Origin: Streptomyces corallincola | Lineage (GTDB): Bacteria > Actinomycetota > Actinomycetes > Streptomycetales > Streptomycetaceae | Reading direction: 5' to 3' | DNA: 64,000 nucleotides | NCBI RefSeq assembly: GCF_019104725.1 | Contig: NZ_JAHRXF010000007.1 | Span: 1-64,000, forward strand | Shown here: piece after piece, positions 17,902 to 26,497 of the stretch | How positions within the stretch are numbered: position 1 is the first letter of the stretch | Layout of the letters: the number at the start of each line of letters is the position of its first letter | Notes under the pieces: model-generated | What the model was told of the DNA's origin: nothing | Seen by the model: only the letters and a program-made list of their open reading frames with translations | Databases searched by the model: none | Translations under genes and position numbers: made by a program

Positions 17902-20204
17902 CCGCCCGGCTCAGCCTGTACCGCAAAGCCGAACAGGAGCTGTACAAGCTCGACCGCTCGGTCAAGGCCCAGTTCTACGACTTCTGCCACAACTTCCGGA
18001 ACAACCCTGATCTCCCGGGTCTCAGGAAGAAGAAGCTCAAGGGCGATTCCCGCATCTGGTCGGCTCGAGTCAACCAGGACTATCGGGCCCTGCTCACCCC
18101 CACCGGTGTCAACGCGGACGGTGCCGAGAGCTGGCTGGTCATCGCCGTCCGGCACCGCAAGGACGTCTACGAAGAGCTTCAGGTCGCCGTCAACCGCGTC
18201 ACCGGCGAGATCGAGTTCGTCGACCTCGCCGTCGTCGGCGACAGCGCTCTGCGCAGGGTCGGCATCACGCTCACTCCGGCCGAGCCGGAGGAGCAGGCGC
18301 CCAAGCCCGAGGCTGTCCCTGAACCCGAGCCTGCGGCGCCGGCGCTGCTCTCCGCGTACGACGCAGGACAACTGCGGTGGCTCGGCGTCGCCGAGCAGCT
18401 GATCGACCTGGCGCTTACGGTGACCACCAGCGCCGAACTCGACCAACTTGTCGAGAGCGCCCCGCTGCTGTCGAAGGACATCCTGTACGGTCTCGCCGCC
18501 GGGATGGACATCGACGATGTCCGTAATGAGATCACCGCACCGGTCAAACTCGACCAGCAGCCCGACCCCGACGACTTCGCTACAGCGTTCTCCCGCACCA
18601 AGGTCACCACAGTTGACGACGCAGTACGCGCAGTCATCGAGGAAGGCGACTTCCGTGCCTGGAAGGTCTTCCTGCACCCCACGCAAGAGCGCATCGTCCA
18701 CCGCCACTACAAGGGCCCCGCCCGCGTCTCCGGCGGCCCCGGCACCGGCAAGACGATCGTCGCCCTACACCGGGTCAAGCAGCTCGCTGAACAGCTGCCC
18801 CCTGGGCACAACAAGCCGATCCTGCTGACCACCTTCACCAAGAACCTCACCACTGACCTGCGCCTGCGGCTCGCCTCCCTCGTCGAACCGGAGTTGCTGG
18901 CCCGCGTCGACATCGCCCACATCGACCAGCTCGCCGCTCGCGTCCTAGGCGAAAACACTGCCCCCGGACGTGGCAAGCAGCGCGTCTACGACCACGTGGC
19001 CCTGAACGAGATGCGCCAACTGCTGGCCGAACTCGACGACCGACGCTGGGAGCCGGAGTTCCTCCTTGAGGAGTGGGAGCAGGTCATCCTCGGCCAGTCG
19101 GTCCCCACCCGCTCCGACTACTTCAAGGCCCGCCGCGCTGGCCGGGGGCGCGCGCTCACTCGCCCCGAGCGCAACCACATCTGGAAACTCATCGAGCAGT
19201 TCACCGCCCGCCTCGACAAGCTCGGCGTCGAAACCTGGGGCCAGGCCGCCGAACGCGCCGCCCGCTTCGAGATCGAGCGCGCCGCGAAGATCAGGGCCCG
19301 CCGCGAGTACAAGGAAAAGATCGGTGGCAAGGACCTCATCCACCGCGATGACAGCTCCGGCATGCGCTACATCGGATACCGCTACCGGCACATTGTCGTC
19401 GACGAGGCCCAGGACCTGCGCCCCGCGCATTGGAAGATGCTGCGGGCCATGGCCGACCCCGACCAGCCCAACGACATGTTCGTCGCGGGCGACACCCACC
19501 AGCGCATCTACGACCACCAGGTCGCTCTCGGCGCCCTCGGCGTCAACATCCGAGGCCGTGCCTCACGGCTGACCCTGAGCTACCGCACGACGAAGGAGAT
19601 CCTCGCCGAGGCCCTCCGCGTCGTTGACCCCAAGAGCAAGAACGAGAAGGTCACGTACGACGACCTCGACGACGGCACCGACACGCTCGCCGGATACCGT
19701 TCCGTCCTCCACGGTCCCAAGCCCGACTTCAACCGGTACGACACCTGGGACGACGAACTCGCAGGACTCGCCACGACGTTGAGCACGTGGCGCGAGGAAC
19801 TCTCCACCGACGAAAAGGGCGCCTCCCTCGACCCCAGCGGCCGCATCGCCGTGTGCGTGGCCGACCGCGACATGGTCAGCCAGACCATGTATTACCTGGC
19901 TACCAAGGCGGGCATCACCTGCGCCGAACTAACGAAGGACGGCCCCAAGGGCGACGGCGAAGTCCACGTCGGCACGATGCACCGCTTCAAGGGACTCGAA
20001 TATCAACGGCTTGCCATCGTCGGCGCCAGCGATGGCATCATCCCGCGCACCAGCGTCATCGAGCGCTACCGCACCGAAGACCCGCCCCGCTACGAACGCG
20101 AGCAGCGTAAGGCTCGCTCCTTGCTTTTCGTCGCCACGACCCGGGCCCGCGATGCCCTGAACATCAGCTGGCACGGCAAGCCCAGTCCCTACCTGCCGAT
20201 CTGA
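17898..20204 (+). CDS. UvrD/Rep-type superfamily 1 helicase with N-terminal RelE-like domain
   Basis: Predicted 768-aa protein. The first 100 residues follow the RelE/ParE toxin pattern (LYRKAEQELYKLDRSVKAQF, then SARVNQDYRALL and a VIAVRHRKDVYE strand). The rest is a UvrD-type helicase: Walker A SGGPGTGKTIVALH near residue 279, Walker B VVDEAQD near 500, QRIYDHQ, SYRTTKEI, the HRFKGLEY segment and a final VATTRARD motif. The start ATG overlaps the stop of the DUF1998 helicase (ATGA, 17898-17901), so it is the fourth gene of the coupled operon. A RelE-like fold fused to UvrD may bind or cleave RNA, or may only serve as a docking domain; the sequence does not decide. The helicase call is firm. 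Confidence 0.9.
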   Translation: MTARLSLYRKAEQELYKLDRSVKAQFYDFCHNFRNNPDLPGLRKKKLKGDSRIWSARVNQDYRALLTPTGVNADGAESWLVIAVRHRKDVYEELQVAVNRVTGEIEFVDLAVVGDSALRRVGITLTPAEPEEQAPKPEAVPEPEPAAPALLSAYDAGQLRWLGVAEQLIDLALTVTTSAELDQLVESAPLLSKDILYGLAAGMDIDDVRNEITAPVKLDQQPDPDDFATAFSRTKVTTVDDAVRAVIEEGDFRAWKVFLHPTQERIVHRHYKGPARVSGGPGTGKTIVALHRVKQLAEQLPPGHNKPILLTTFTKNLTTDLRLRLASLVEPELLARVDIAHIDQLAARVLGENTAPGRGKQRVYDHVALNEMRQLLAELDDRRWEPEFLLEEWEQVILGQSVPTRSDYFKARRAGRGRALTRPERNHIWKLIEQFTARLDKLGVETWGQAAERAARFEIERAAKIRARREYKEKIGGKDLIHRDDSSGMRYIGYRYRHIVVDEAQDLRPAHWKMLRAMADPDQPNDMFVAGDTHQRIYDHQVALGALGVNIRGRASRLTLSYRTTKEILAEALRVVDPKSKNEKVTYDDLDDGTDTLAGYRSVLHGPKPDFNRYDTWDDELAGLATTLSTWREELSTDEKGASLDPSGRIAVCVADRDMVSQTMYYLATKAGITCAELTKDGPKGDGEVHVGTMHRFKGLEYQRLAIVGASDGIIPRTSVIERYRTEDPPRYEREQRKARSLLFVATTRARDALNISWHGKPSPYLPI

Positions 20205-20205
20205 T

Positions 20206-20219
20206 GTGCCGTACGGCAC
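20206..20219. repeat. 14-bp perfect palindrome between convergent genes
   Basis: GTGCCGTACGGCAC is self-complementary and sits in the 32-bp gap between the convergent UvrD-like and Mrr-like genes, a few bases after the UvrD stop. It lacks a loop, so a classical terminator is unlikely; it might act as a protein site or be chance. Confidence 0.35.
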
Positions 20220-20236
20220 TCCCGGGCCGGAATTGC

Positions 20237-21295
20237 CTACGGGGCCCCAGCCCGGGACAGGGAACTCGCCTCATAGCGCAGCTGGTAGGCGCGTACGCCG
20301 GTGCCGTTCATGCGGTAGAGCGTGATCGCTGACAGGAACTGCTCTTTGACCTCTGCGGTGCGGTAGCGCTCCTTCTCTCCGATGCCGCTGATCCACTCCT
20401 CGATGTGCTCTGGGAGCTTGAAGGTGAGTTCGTAGGCGCCGACCGCGTCTGCCGGTGAGAGCGTCCATTCCGCCGCGGCTCCTACGCCCCGTCGTTTGAT
20501 CCGCACTGCATGGTCGGGCTTCGCCTCGGCGTACTCCAGGAACCCTCGGTGGTCATCGGCGGCGAGCGGCAGGATGAATGGCGCGGCAGGGAAACCGAGG
20601 AGCAGCTCTGCGTCGCTGTGCTGCCGGAGCACCGTGGCGAAGTCCTCAATCACGGTGCCGCCGGCCTGTTTGAACTTTCCCTCGGGGATGGAAACGGGTG
20701 GCAGCTCCAGCGGGGATGTCCCCAGCGCCTTCCGCAGCTCGGAGCGCATCCAATTCAGCGGAAACGGGGCCGACTTCGGCAGATGCTGCTGCGCCGTGCA
20801 CAGACTCGTCGCCGTAGCTCCGATGTGGCCAAGCAGCCAGGCGAAGGAGGCACCCGACAGATCCACGAGAGAGATCTGGTGGGCAAGCGCGTACTTCTGG
20901 GCGTCGGCGGTGAACCCACTCGCGGAGAACAACGCGTACGAGTATTTGTACCGCTGCCGGGGCCGCGTCCCGGTGCCCGTCATGAAGTTCTGGTTCACGT
21001 CGTGCACAACACCGTGGGCGTTCCGGACGACCTCCAACTCGCAGCGTGTCTGGTAGTACTTGGCTTCCAGAAACAGCCGCACCGGCATGGAGAACGCCGG
21101 GGTGAAGGCGAACTCTCCGAGAACGTCCACCTGGTGGAGCGCGCCCCGCCCTCGGACCCGTAGAGTCTGGCCCTCCGTCACCAATTCGACCGGATCTTGA
21201 TTTTCGTGGACGAGAAGCCGGTAGCCGCTGAAGCGCAGCAGCCAGGCCAGCGACTCTTCCAGTAAGTACCCCCGCAACGATGAGTCCTTGAGCAC
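20237..21295 (-). CDS. Mrr-type PD-(D/E)XK restriction endonuclease-like protein
   Basis: Predicted 352-aa nuclease. The N-terminal half has the Mrr-like PD-(D/E)XK pattern: GRGALHQVDVLGEF with Asp57, then RLFLEAKYY with Glu77 and Lys79, followed by VVRNAHGVVHDVNQ. These are the expected catalytic residues of a DNA-cleaving core. The C-terminal half (from about residue 190) has no recognised domain and may hold the target-sensing part. The GTG start has a strong purine-rich ribosome site (GGGAGGGAG). It converges on the helicase-methylase operon with only 32 bp between stops, so it may supply that system's nuclease or be an independent type IV-like enzyme. The nuclease call is good; the partnership is inferred. 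Confidence 0.82.
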   Translation of the reverse strand: MLKDSSLRGYLLEESLAWLLRFSGYRLLVHENQDPVELVTEGQTLRVRGRGALHQVDVLGEFAFTPAFSMPVRLFLEAKYYQTRCELEVVRNAHGVVHDVNQNFMTGTGTRPRQRYKYSYALFSASGFTADAQKYALAHQISLVDLSGASFAWLLGHIGATATSLCTAQQHLPKSAPFPLNWMRSELRKALGTSPLELPPVSIPEGKFKQAGGTVIEDFATVLRQHSDAELLLGFPAAPFILPLAADDHRGFLEYAEAKPDHAVRIKRRGVGAAAEWTLSPADAVGAYELTFKLPEHIEEWISGIGEKERYRTAEVKEQFLSAITLYRMNGTGVRAYQLRYEASSLSRAGAP

Positions 21296-22075
21296 CCTTG
21301 CACTCCCTCCCTCTGAGTCGATCAGGCGTAGACAAACGTGATCATCTCATCTGGTCGGCGGCAGGAGACGGTCGCGTTATGAGGGGCCTGGTCGGATATA
21401 CCCCATCGCCCGGCTCCAACGGCCGATGGTGGATCTGCTGGGCCGGCCGAGTCTCCCTGCACGGCGATGACGCGGCTTGCCGAACCCGTACGGCCATCTT
21501 GGTGGGCCGAAGTGCTGCTCGTCGGCCTGGCAGATTGCCTGGGCCTGTACGGGATCCCTGCTTCTCTGAGCGTCCGGAGTTCCTCAAGTGGTTCGAGGCG
21601 ATGCGCGGGGGCAGCCGCTTGGCCTTGCCCAGGTAGAGCAGCCGCTGTCCGCCATCGCTGGAGTTGGCGGGCCCTTGGAAGGCGGTCAGTACCTTCGGTG
21701 GTGCCCACCAGGCGTACAGACCGCCGTGACGGGCAGGACGGCGACTGCAGTGGCCAGGACGTGCGGCGCGGAGAACAGGTCCGCAGTGGCTTGCTGGACG
21801 GTCACGTCATCGGGCACGTGCGCACGCTAGGCCAAGTGGACTGGATCTGTCAGGACTTCAGCTGTTGGCGGCGGCTGCCGGTCGAATGGCGATCATCGAG
21901 CCGTCTGCGGCGCACTGGAGGCCCTGGAACGGGCCTGGTTCAGTCGTCCGACTTTCCTCCCTTCCCCTTGCCGTGCTTGCCCTCTCCTTCGCGGCCCTCC
22001 TCGTTTCCATGGTCCTGTGGCGACGGTGGCGCTGTGGACCGAGCCGCAGCCGACGGCGTGGCGTCGGTGGGAGCG
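21296..22075. other. decayed intergenic stretch
   Basis: Apart from the GIY-YIG remnant I see no intact gene here. Open frames exist on both strands but show no coherent codon bias or family resemblance. It reads as eroded DNA between the restriction-like cluster and the GerW-family gene. Confidence 0.6.
21540..21815 (-). pseudogene. remnant of a GIY-YIG nuclease-domain gene, frameshifted
   Basis: On the minus strand one frame reads [14 protein letters not shown] and then [19 protein letters not shown], the two halves of a GIY-YIG catalytic core (GLYAWW for GIY, LLYLGKA for YIG, then the conserved Arg and Asn-His). The upstream part (from about 21815) continues in a different frame with plausible sequence ending [11 protein letters not shown], so a single frameshift lies near 21725. 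After [10 protein letters not shown] the family pattern is lost. No intact reading frame spans it. It is a broken gene with clear family identity. Confidence 0.6.
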
Positions 22076-22366
22076 GAGATGATGGCCGTCGGCGAACTCC
22101 ACCGCGTTCTGTGGGCGGGCGGCCAACTGCGGTTCTTTGAGCACGTCCAGGCCGACTCACTGATGATGCGGCGCGTCCAGCGTGTGCTCGACGCCACCGT
22201 CTGGCCCCGGCTGATGGGCGGCTGTTACGCCGGGCGCGACACCCAGAAAGCCATTCCGGCCGCAGGCTTCACCGCCACCACCGTCGACCGGTTCCCCTTC
22301 CCTGCCACCCGCGTCCCCTCGCCGGCCGCCACTCACATCCTCGGCACTGCCGAACGCCTCGATATG
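22076..22366 (+). pseudogene. C-terminal remnant of a class I SAM-dependent methyltransferase
   Basis: The frame reads LHRVLWAGGQLRFFEHVQAD, then RRVQRVLDATVWPRLMGGCY and AGFTATTVDRFPFP. This is the C-terminal third of UbiE-like (methyltransferase type 11) proteins: the region after motif III, with the RVL-GG turn and the FEHV strand. The SAM-binding glycine motif and the whole N-terminal half are absent, and upstream sequence in this frame is not family-like. The frame runs without a stop into the GerW-family gene, but a separate ribosome site lies before that gene. It is taken as a fragment, not a fused protein. Confidence 0.65.
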
Positions 22367-22375
22367 GGAGGCCAA

Positions 22376-22792
22376 ATGAGCACGGGTGAAGACGCACCTC
22401 AACTCGTCCCACTGGCGGACATGACGACCGCCCATGCCTCGGTCAGCCTCCTGGAACGCCTAGCCGACAAGCTCGGCAACCGGGCCTCGGTGACCGCCGT
22501 CTACGGCGAGCCCGTGGTCGCCGAAGGCATCACCGTCATCCCGGTCGCCGAGGTCGGCTTCGGCTTCGGCGGCGGGGCGGGTCGCGAAGTCGGCAAGGAC
22601 AAGACCGGCGAGGGCGGAGGCGGTGGTGGGGGAGCCGGCGCCCGGCGCGTGGGCTTAATCGAGATCCAGGACGGCACGGCCACCTACAAGCCCCTCCGTG
22701 ACCCCTGGGTGGACGGCATCGTCCCGCTGGCCGTCGCTCTCGGGGGCCGGCATTCCCACGCCTCGCCTGCTGCCTCGCCAAGCGCCGCATGA
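22376..22792 (+). CDS. GerW/YtfJ-family sporulation-associated protein
   Basis: Small 138-aa protein of the GerW (YtfJ) family, named after a Bacillus spore protein; in actinomycetes its role is unclear. The family core is present: LLERLADKLGNRASVTAVYG, then EGITVIPVAEVGFGFGGG, a glycine-rich loop (many Gly between residues 65 and 90), and VGLIEIQDGTATYKPL. The C-terminal tail after about residue 115 is short and low-complexity. The ATG is chosen because GGGAGG (22365-22370) precedes it at 5 nt; the open frame continues upstream through an unrelated methyltransferase fragment. It appears intact although surrounded by decayed genes. Confidence 0.8.
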   Translation: MSTGEDAPQLVPLADMTTAHASVSLLERLADKLGNRASVTAVYGEPVVAEGITVIPVAEVGFGFGGGAGREVGKDKTGEGGGGGGGAGARRVGLIEIQDGTATYKPLRDPWVDGIVPLAVALGGRHSHASPAASPSAA

Positions 22793-22799
22793 GCTGACC

Positions 22800-23080
22800 A
22801 GGCAGGTCGGCCCTGTGATGCGTCGCCGAGCTGGTGGGTGCGGCCGTGCAGGTGCATAGGGAGCCACATGTCGAGGTAGATGCGCGGCCGAGTCGTACTT
22901 GTTTAAGTAGCGCGCGACCTGGTGGTTTTTGACGGGGAAGGTGTCGGTGTGGGTGATGGTCAGCTGATGGCCGCCGAGCTCTATGCGGTAGGCGGTGTCG
23001 CCGCCGACGTTGATGATGTGCAGGCGTACGGGCCGGTCCCAGTCACGCTCGTGCGGATGCGGCACGGGTGTCGGCTCGTC
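22800..23080 (-). pseudogene. remnant of a multicopper oxidase gene
   Basis: Two separate minus-strand frames carry multicopper oxidase pieces. One reads RPVRLHIINVGGDTAYRIEL then GGHQLTITHTDTFPV (about 22930-23045), matching the second cupredoxin domain. The other reads MWLPMHLHGRTHQLGD (about 22820-22870), matching the type 3/type 1 copper-binding HPMHLHGH segment with His-to-Leu and His-to-Arg changes. Most of the gene is missing and the frames disagree, so it is not functional. It lies directly downstream of the helicase-nuclease gene. Confidence 0.65.
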
Positions 23081-23088
23081 GAATGCGT

Positions 23089-26000
23089 TCAGGTGCTGCA
23101 GTACACGGTGAACGTGCCCCGGGTGAGGGCGTGGACGTACGTCTCGGCGCCGGCCAGTAGCCGCAGGTGTTCCTCGGTGCACGCAGATGCGGACAGCCCG
23201 GGCTGGGCGAGCACGGTGTGGAGGCGAGGACGCAACTGCGGGGCGAGTTCACGGATCCGGTAGAGCTCCTCGATACTGCCGACCTCGAAGGGCGAGACGC
23301 CGGTGCGGGCCCGGAAGCTTCTGGCGCGTCGGTCCAGATGGTTCAGGAGCGGAACCAGGTGGTTCTGCCGCCACTTCGCGCCACGGACGGCCTGGCCGCA
23401 CAGTTCATACAGGTCGGCCACCCGGCCGCCAGGGGTTGGTTCTGAGGAGTACTTGCAGTGGACCAGGGTGATGACGAGTTCGTCACCGTCGATCTTCATT
23501 CCGACCAGGTCGGCTGCCTCGCGAGCGCGGTCGTCGTCGATAAGGACGTCGAACTCCTGCGACTGCTGCAGGTGGGCGGATATGTAGGCCTGGATGGAGT
23601 CAGGTTCACGCGTGGCGGTCTGAGACTCTTTCTGGATGTCCACCCCGGCCCAGCTCAGGACGGTCAATCGTCTGCGGTCGAAGGGATCGAGATCTTTGCG
23701 AGGGGCGAGCAGCCTGTCCTCGGCGGTGATCATCTTGTCGCCCGCCAGGAACAGGATGGGCTTGTTCCGATTGATCCATTCCTCAAGCGAATACTCGTGG
23801 ATTCCGGAGCGGACACGCCCGTCCAACTCGTCGGGGGCGTAGGTCAGACCGGCGTCGGTGAAGGTGGCGCCGTAGGCGATCTGCCAGGCAGGAGTGGTTA
23901 GGCGGATCCGGAAGGGGCCGGTAGGGGAGTGGTCTGCCACTTCCAGGGCGACGTCGACGGCGGGGTAGGCGGTGCCGGCGTGGGAGATCTGTGGGCCGGG
24001 TCCGTTGCCGGTGAACAGCGGCCAGGGCCATTCGGCCGCGATGAGTACGCCCTCCGGGCGTTCGGTGAGGTCTTCGGGGAAGATGAACCCGTCCATGACG
24101 GTGGCCAGGTCGATGGTGGCGTCGGTGAGCTTGGCTCCCTGCTCGTCACACCAGTCGGTCCAGGCCTTGAGGCTGGGGGCGGTCTGCATCGACCAGAACC
24201 GTCCCGACAAGGCGGCGCTGATGGTGGTCTTCTCTCCGTTGCGGAATCCGGAGGCGGCGATGTGGGTCTGGCTCTTGCCCTGCCGGTCGGCGATGGTCAG
24301 CGCCTCGTAGACGTCGCTTCCCACATGCATGGAGAACCGGTTGAAGTGGTCCCGTGAATCCAGCAGGCCCACGTTGGTGGGGATCAGGCGCTCCATGTGG
24401 CCCAGCACCCTGAAGGTCGGCATACCGGTGACCGGCCGGGAGTTCACGCCCAGGACGGCCTGGGCGAGTTCGCGGTAGTCACCGGTGTTGTTCGAGCCAT
24501 GGATGTAGAGCAGGCCTCGGTCACGACTGAAGTACATGACGATCAGCTCGTAGGTGACCTGCTCCAGGGCCTGGGGGGCTCCCCAGCGGACTTCGCTGCG
24601 GTTCTCCACCACGAACCAGGCAACGCTGGAAGCCGTGTTGACCGCGATGGTGCTGTCCAGGACCCGTCCTTCGCCGTAGACGTCCAAGGCCCGTTCAGGA
24701 GTCCAGTTGTGACCAAGAACTCGGTGAGCGATGGCGCTCATTTTGGGTTCCAGCACCGCGACCGACACCTCTTCCGGGGTATCGGTGAAGGAGGCCTCGA
24801 AGTCGCTGATCTCCTCTACGCTGGCTGTGGCCCGTTCGGTGATGTCATGCAGGATCGTGTCCCAGTCAGCATCCTCGCGCAGCAGTTCACGCAGGGGCGA
24901 CAGCGCCACCGACGGATCACGGGCCACGAACACGGAGGCCGTTCCGATCGCAGAGTCCGCGGAAGTGGACCGGGTGAACCGTCCGATGAACTGGATCATC
25001 GGGCTGAGGCTCTTCTTCACGTCGTGCAGTGCGGCGATTTTCAGGGCCGGCAGGTCGAAGCCCTCACCGAGCATGTCGACGCAGACCACGATCCGGCATG
25101 ACCGATCTTCCAGGGCGGCCAACGCTGCACGACGCGCCTTGGCCGCCACCCTCTCGTGCAGAACGGTCGCATTCAGGTCCGGCGCGAGCGCCTGATAGAG
25201 CTCGCCGAGCTGTTTGGCCCGAGTGATGCTTCTCGCTCGCGCCATCACGATGTGATCCAGCCCTGCAGCCCGGTCCTCGCGCAGCTGTCTTACCGCCAGG
25301 TTCGCGAGCTCTCGGTCAGTGTCCTCCAGACTGAGCACGGCCCGGTAGTTGATGGGGGTGAAGTATCCATCCCGTTGGGCCTCCCGTAGCGGGAACCGAA
25401 AGATCGTCCGGCCGGGCACGGGCCGCCCGTCCTCTCTGAACGGGGTGGCGGTGAACAGCAGGACACGCCGGTCGGCGAAGGCGTCGACAATGCGTGACCA
25501 GCTGGGCGCCGGTGCGTGATGGGCCTCATCGACCACCAGGTGACTGAACGCGGCCAGTAGGGCGTTGCGAGCCCCCGGCTCGCAGGCCTGAAGTGCGTGC
25601 GGGGTTGCGACCACCACGTTGCAGGCAGAGGCGAACGCTGCAGCGTCGGCGGCGTCGTGGAGGCCGTGCTGGAGTTTTCCCACCACGGGGCGCATCACGC
25701 TCGGAGTGACAATCTGGTGCGTGTGCAAGATGCCGAGCGACTCGAACTTCGCCGCAATTTGATCACGCAGCGCCGCGGTCGGCACCAGCACCAGCAGACG
25801 CTCAGGACGGGCGGCCACAAGCAGCGCGAGCATCGTCTCAGTTTTGCCCGTTCCGGTCGGCATCACCACGATTCCCGGAGCCGTCACCCCAGAGGCCCAG
25901 TAGCCGATCACCGAGTGCAGGGCACCGATCTGGGGACGTCGCAGTGCGTGCGGTTCGGCGTGGTCGCGGAATCCGATGCCGTCAACGAACGAGGCCAGCA

Positions 26001-26262
26001 CCATCTGCGGCGAGCGAAGTACCGTGTCGCCGACCCAGCCCACGCGTCCGCCCGTTCTGACGGTGGGTATCACAGCCGTCAGTTCCTCGGGCTCCCCGCC
26101 TCCGGCGCCTATCGCCGGCCATCTGCCCTGGACGCTGGTCACCGCCAGCCCGGTGGGTGCCTCCACCACGCCCAGGGTGCCCGACGGCACCAGTAGCTGG
26201 CGCACCGCATTGCGACCGAACACGATCTGCTGAGCCCACACCTTGCTGGTCGTGACGTGCAC
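23089..26262 (-). CDS. DEAH-type helicase fused to a C-terminal PD-(D/E)XK nuclease
   Basis: Predicted 1057-aa helicase-nuclease. Residues up to about 110 form an N-terminal domain with no clear family. Walker A MPTGTGKTETML is near 133, DEAHH near 245, TATPFRED follows, and motifs V-VI are DMLGEGFDLP and QFIGRFTR. After a middle region of unknown fold, the C-terminal part has FDVLIDDDRAREAADLVGMK and ITLVHCKYSSEPTPGGRVAD (Lys near 934), a PD-(D/E)XK-like core with a Cys-Lys motif. The layout resembles ResIII-type restriction helicases. Start GTG at 26262 is preferred over the longer frame because AGGAG lies 5 nt before it. The gene stands alone between a degraded oxidase and a truncated ATPase, so it may be a single-gene defence enzyme. 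Confidence 0.83.
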   Translation of the reverse strand: MHVTTSKVWAQQIVFGRNAVRQLLVPSGTLGVVEAPTGLAVTSVQGRWPAIGAGGGEPEELTAVIPTVRTGGRVGWVGDTVLRSPQMVLASFVDGIGFRDHAEPHALRRPQIGALHSVIGYWASGVTAPGIVVMPTGTGKTETMLALLVAARPERLLVLVPTAALRDQIAAKFESLGILHTHQIVTPSVMRPVVGKLQHGLHDAADAAAFASACNVVVATPHALQACEPGARNALLAAFSHLVVDEAHHAPAPSWSRIVDAFADRRVLLFTATPFREDGRPVPGRTIFRFPLREAQRDGYFTPINYRAVLSLEDTDRELANLAVRQLREDRAAGLDHIVMARARSITRAKQLGELYQALAPDLNATVLHERVAAKARRAALAALEDRSCRIVVCVDMLGEGFDLPALKIAALHDVKKSLSPMIQFIGRFTRSTSADSAIGTASVFVARDPSVALSPLRELLREDADWDTILHDITERATASVEEISDFEASFTDTPEEVSVAVLEPKMSAIAHRVLGHNWTPERALDVYGEGRVLDSTIAVNTASSVAWFVVENRSEVRWGAPQALEQVTYELIVMYFSRDRGLLYIHGSNNTGDYRELAQAVLGVNSRPVTGMPTFRVLGHMERLIPTNVGLLDSRDHFNRFSMHVGSDVYEALTIADRQGKSQTHIAASGFRNGEKTTISAALSGRFWSMQTAPSLKAWTDWCDEQGAKLTDATIDLATVMDGFIFPEDLTERPEGVLIAAEWPWPLFTGNGPGPQISHAGTAYPAVDVALEVADHSPTGPFRIRLTTPAWQIAYGATFTDAGLTYAPDELDGRVRSGIHEYSLEEWINRNKPILFLAGDKMITAEDRLLAPRKDLDPFDRRRLTVLSWAGVDIQKESQTATREPDSIQAYISAHLQQSQEFDVLIDDDRAREAADLVGMKIDGDELVITLVHCKYSSEPTPGGRVADLYELCGQAVRGAKWRQNHLVPLLNHLDRRARSFRARTGVSPFEVGSIEELYRIRELAPQLRPRLHTVLAQPGLSASACTEEHLRLLAGAETYVHALTRGTFTVYCST

Positions 26263-26497
26263 ACGTGCTCCTGTTCTCACCAGTCGGGACTGGCAGCACA
26301 GTCGCCCCAGGCCCCCACCCAACCACCGCGCCCCTCACAACACGCCAGTAGGGATTCAACCGATATACCCCAAGAGTCGGCCACTGCACCCCAATATGGC
26401 GAGTGACCTGCTCCGGCCCATGCGCGGCTCGGCCCTCGCCGGGGGGTGTCGCGGACACCGCCGAGTCCGCGCAGACGATAGAAGGCGCCCTTGCTGG

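Noticed and set aside
21467-22375. N-terminal extension of the GerW-family frame
   Set aside because: It runs through a methyltransferase fragment and eroded DNA; a ribosome site at 22365 marks the true start.
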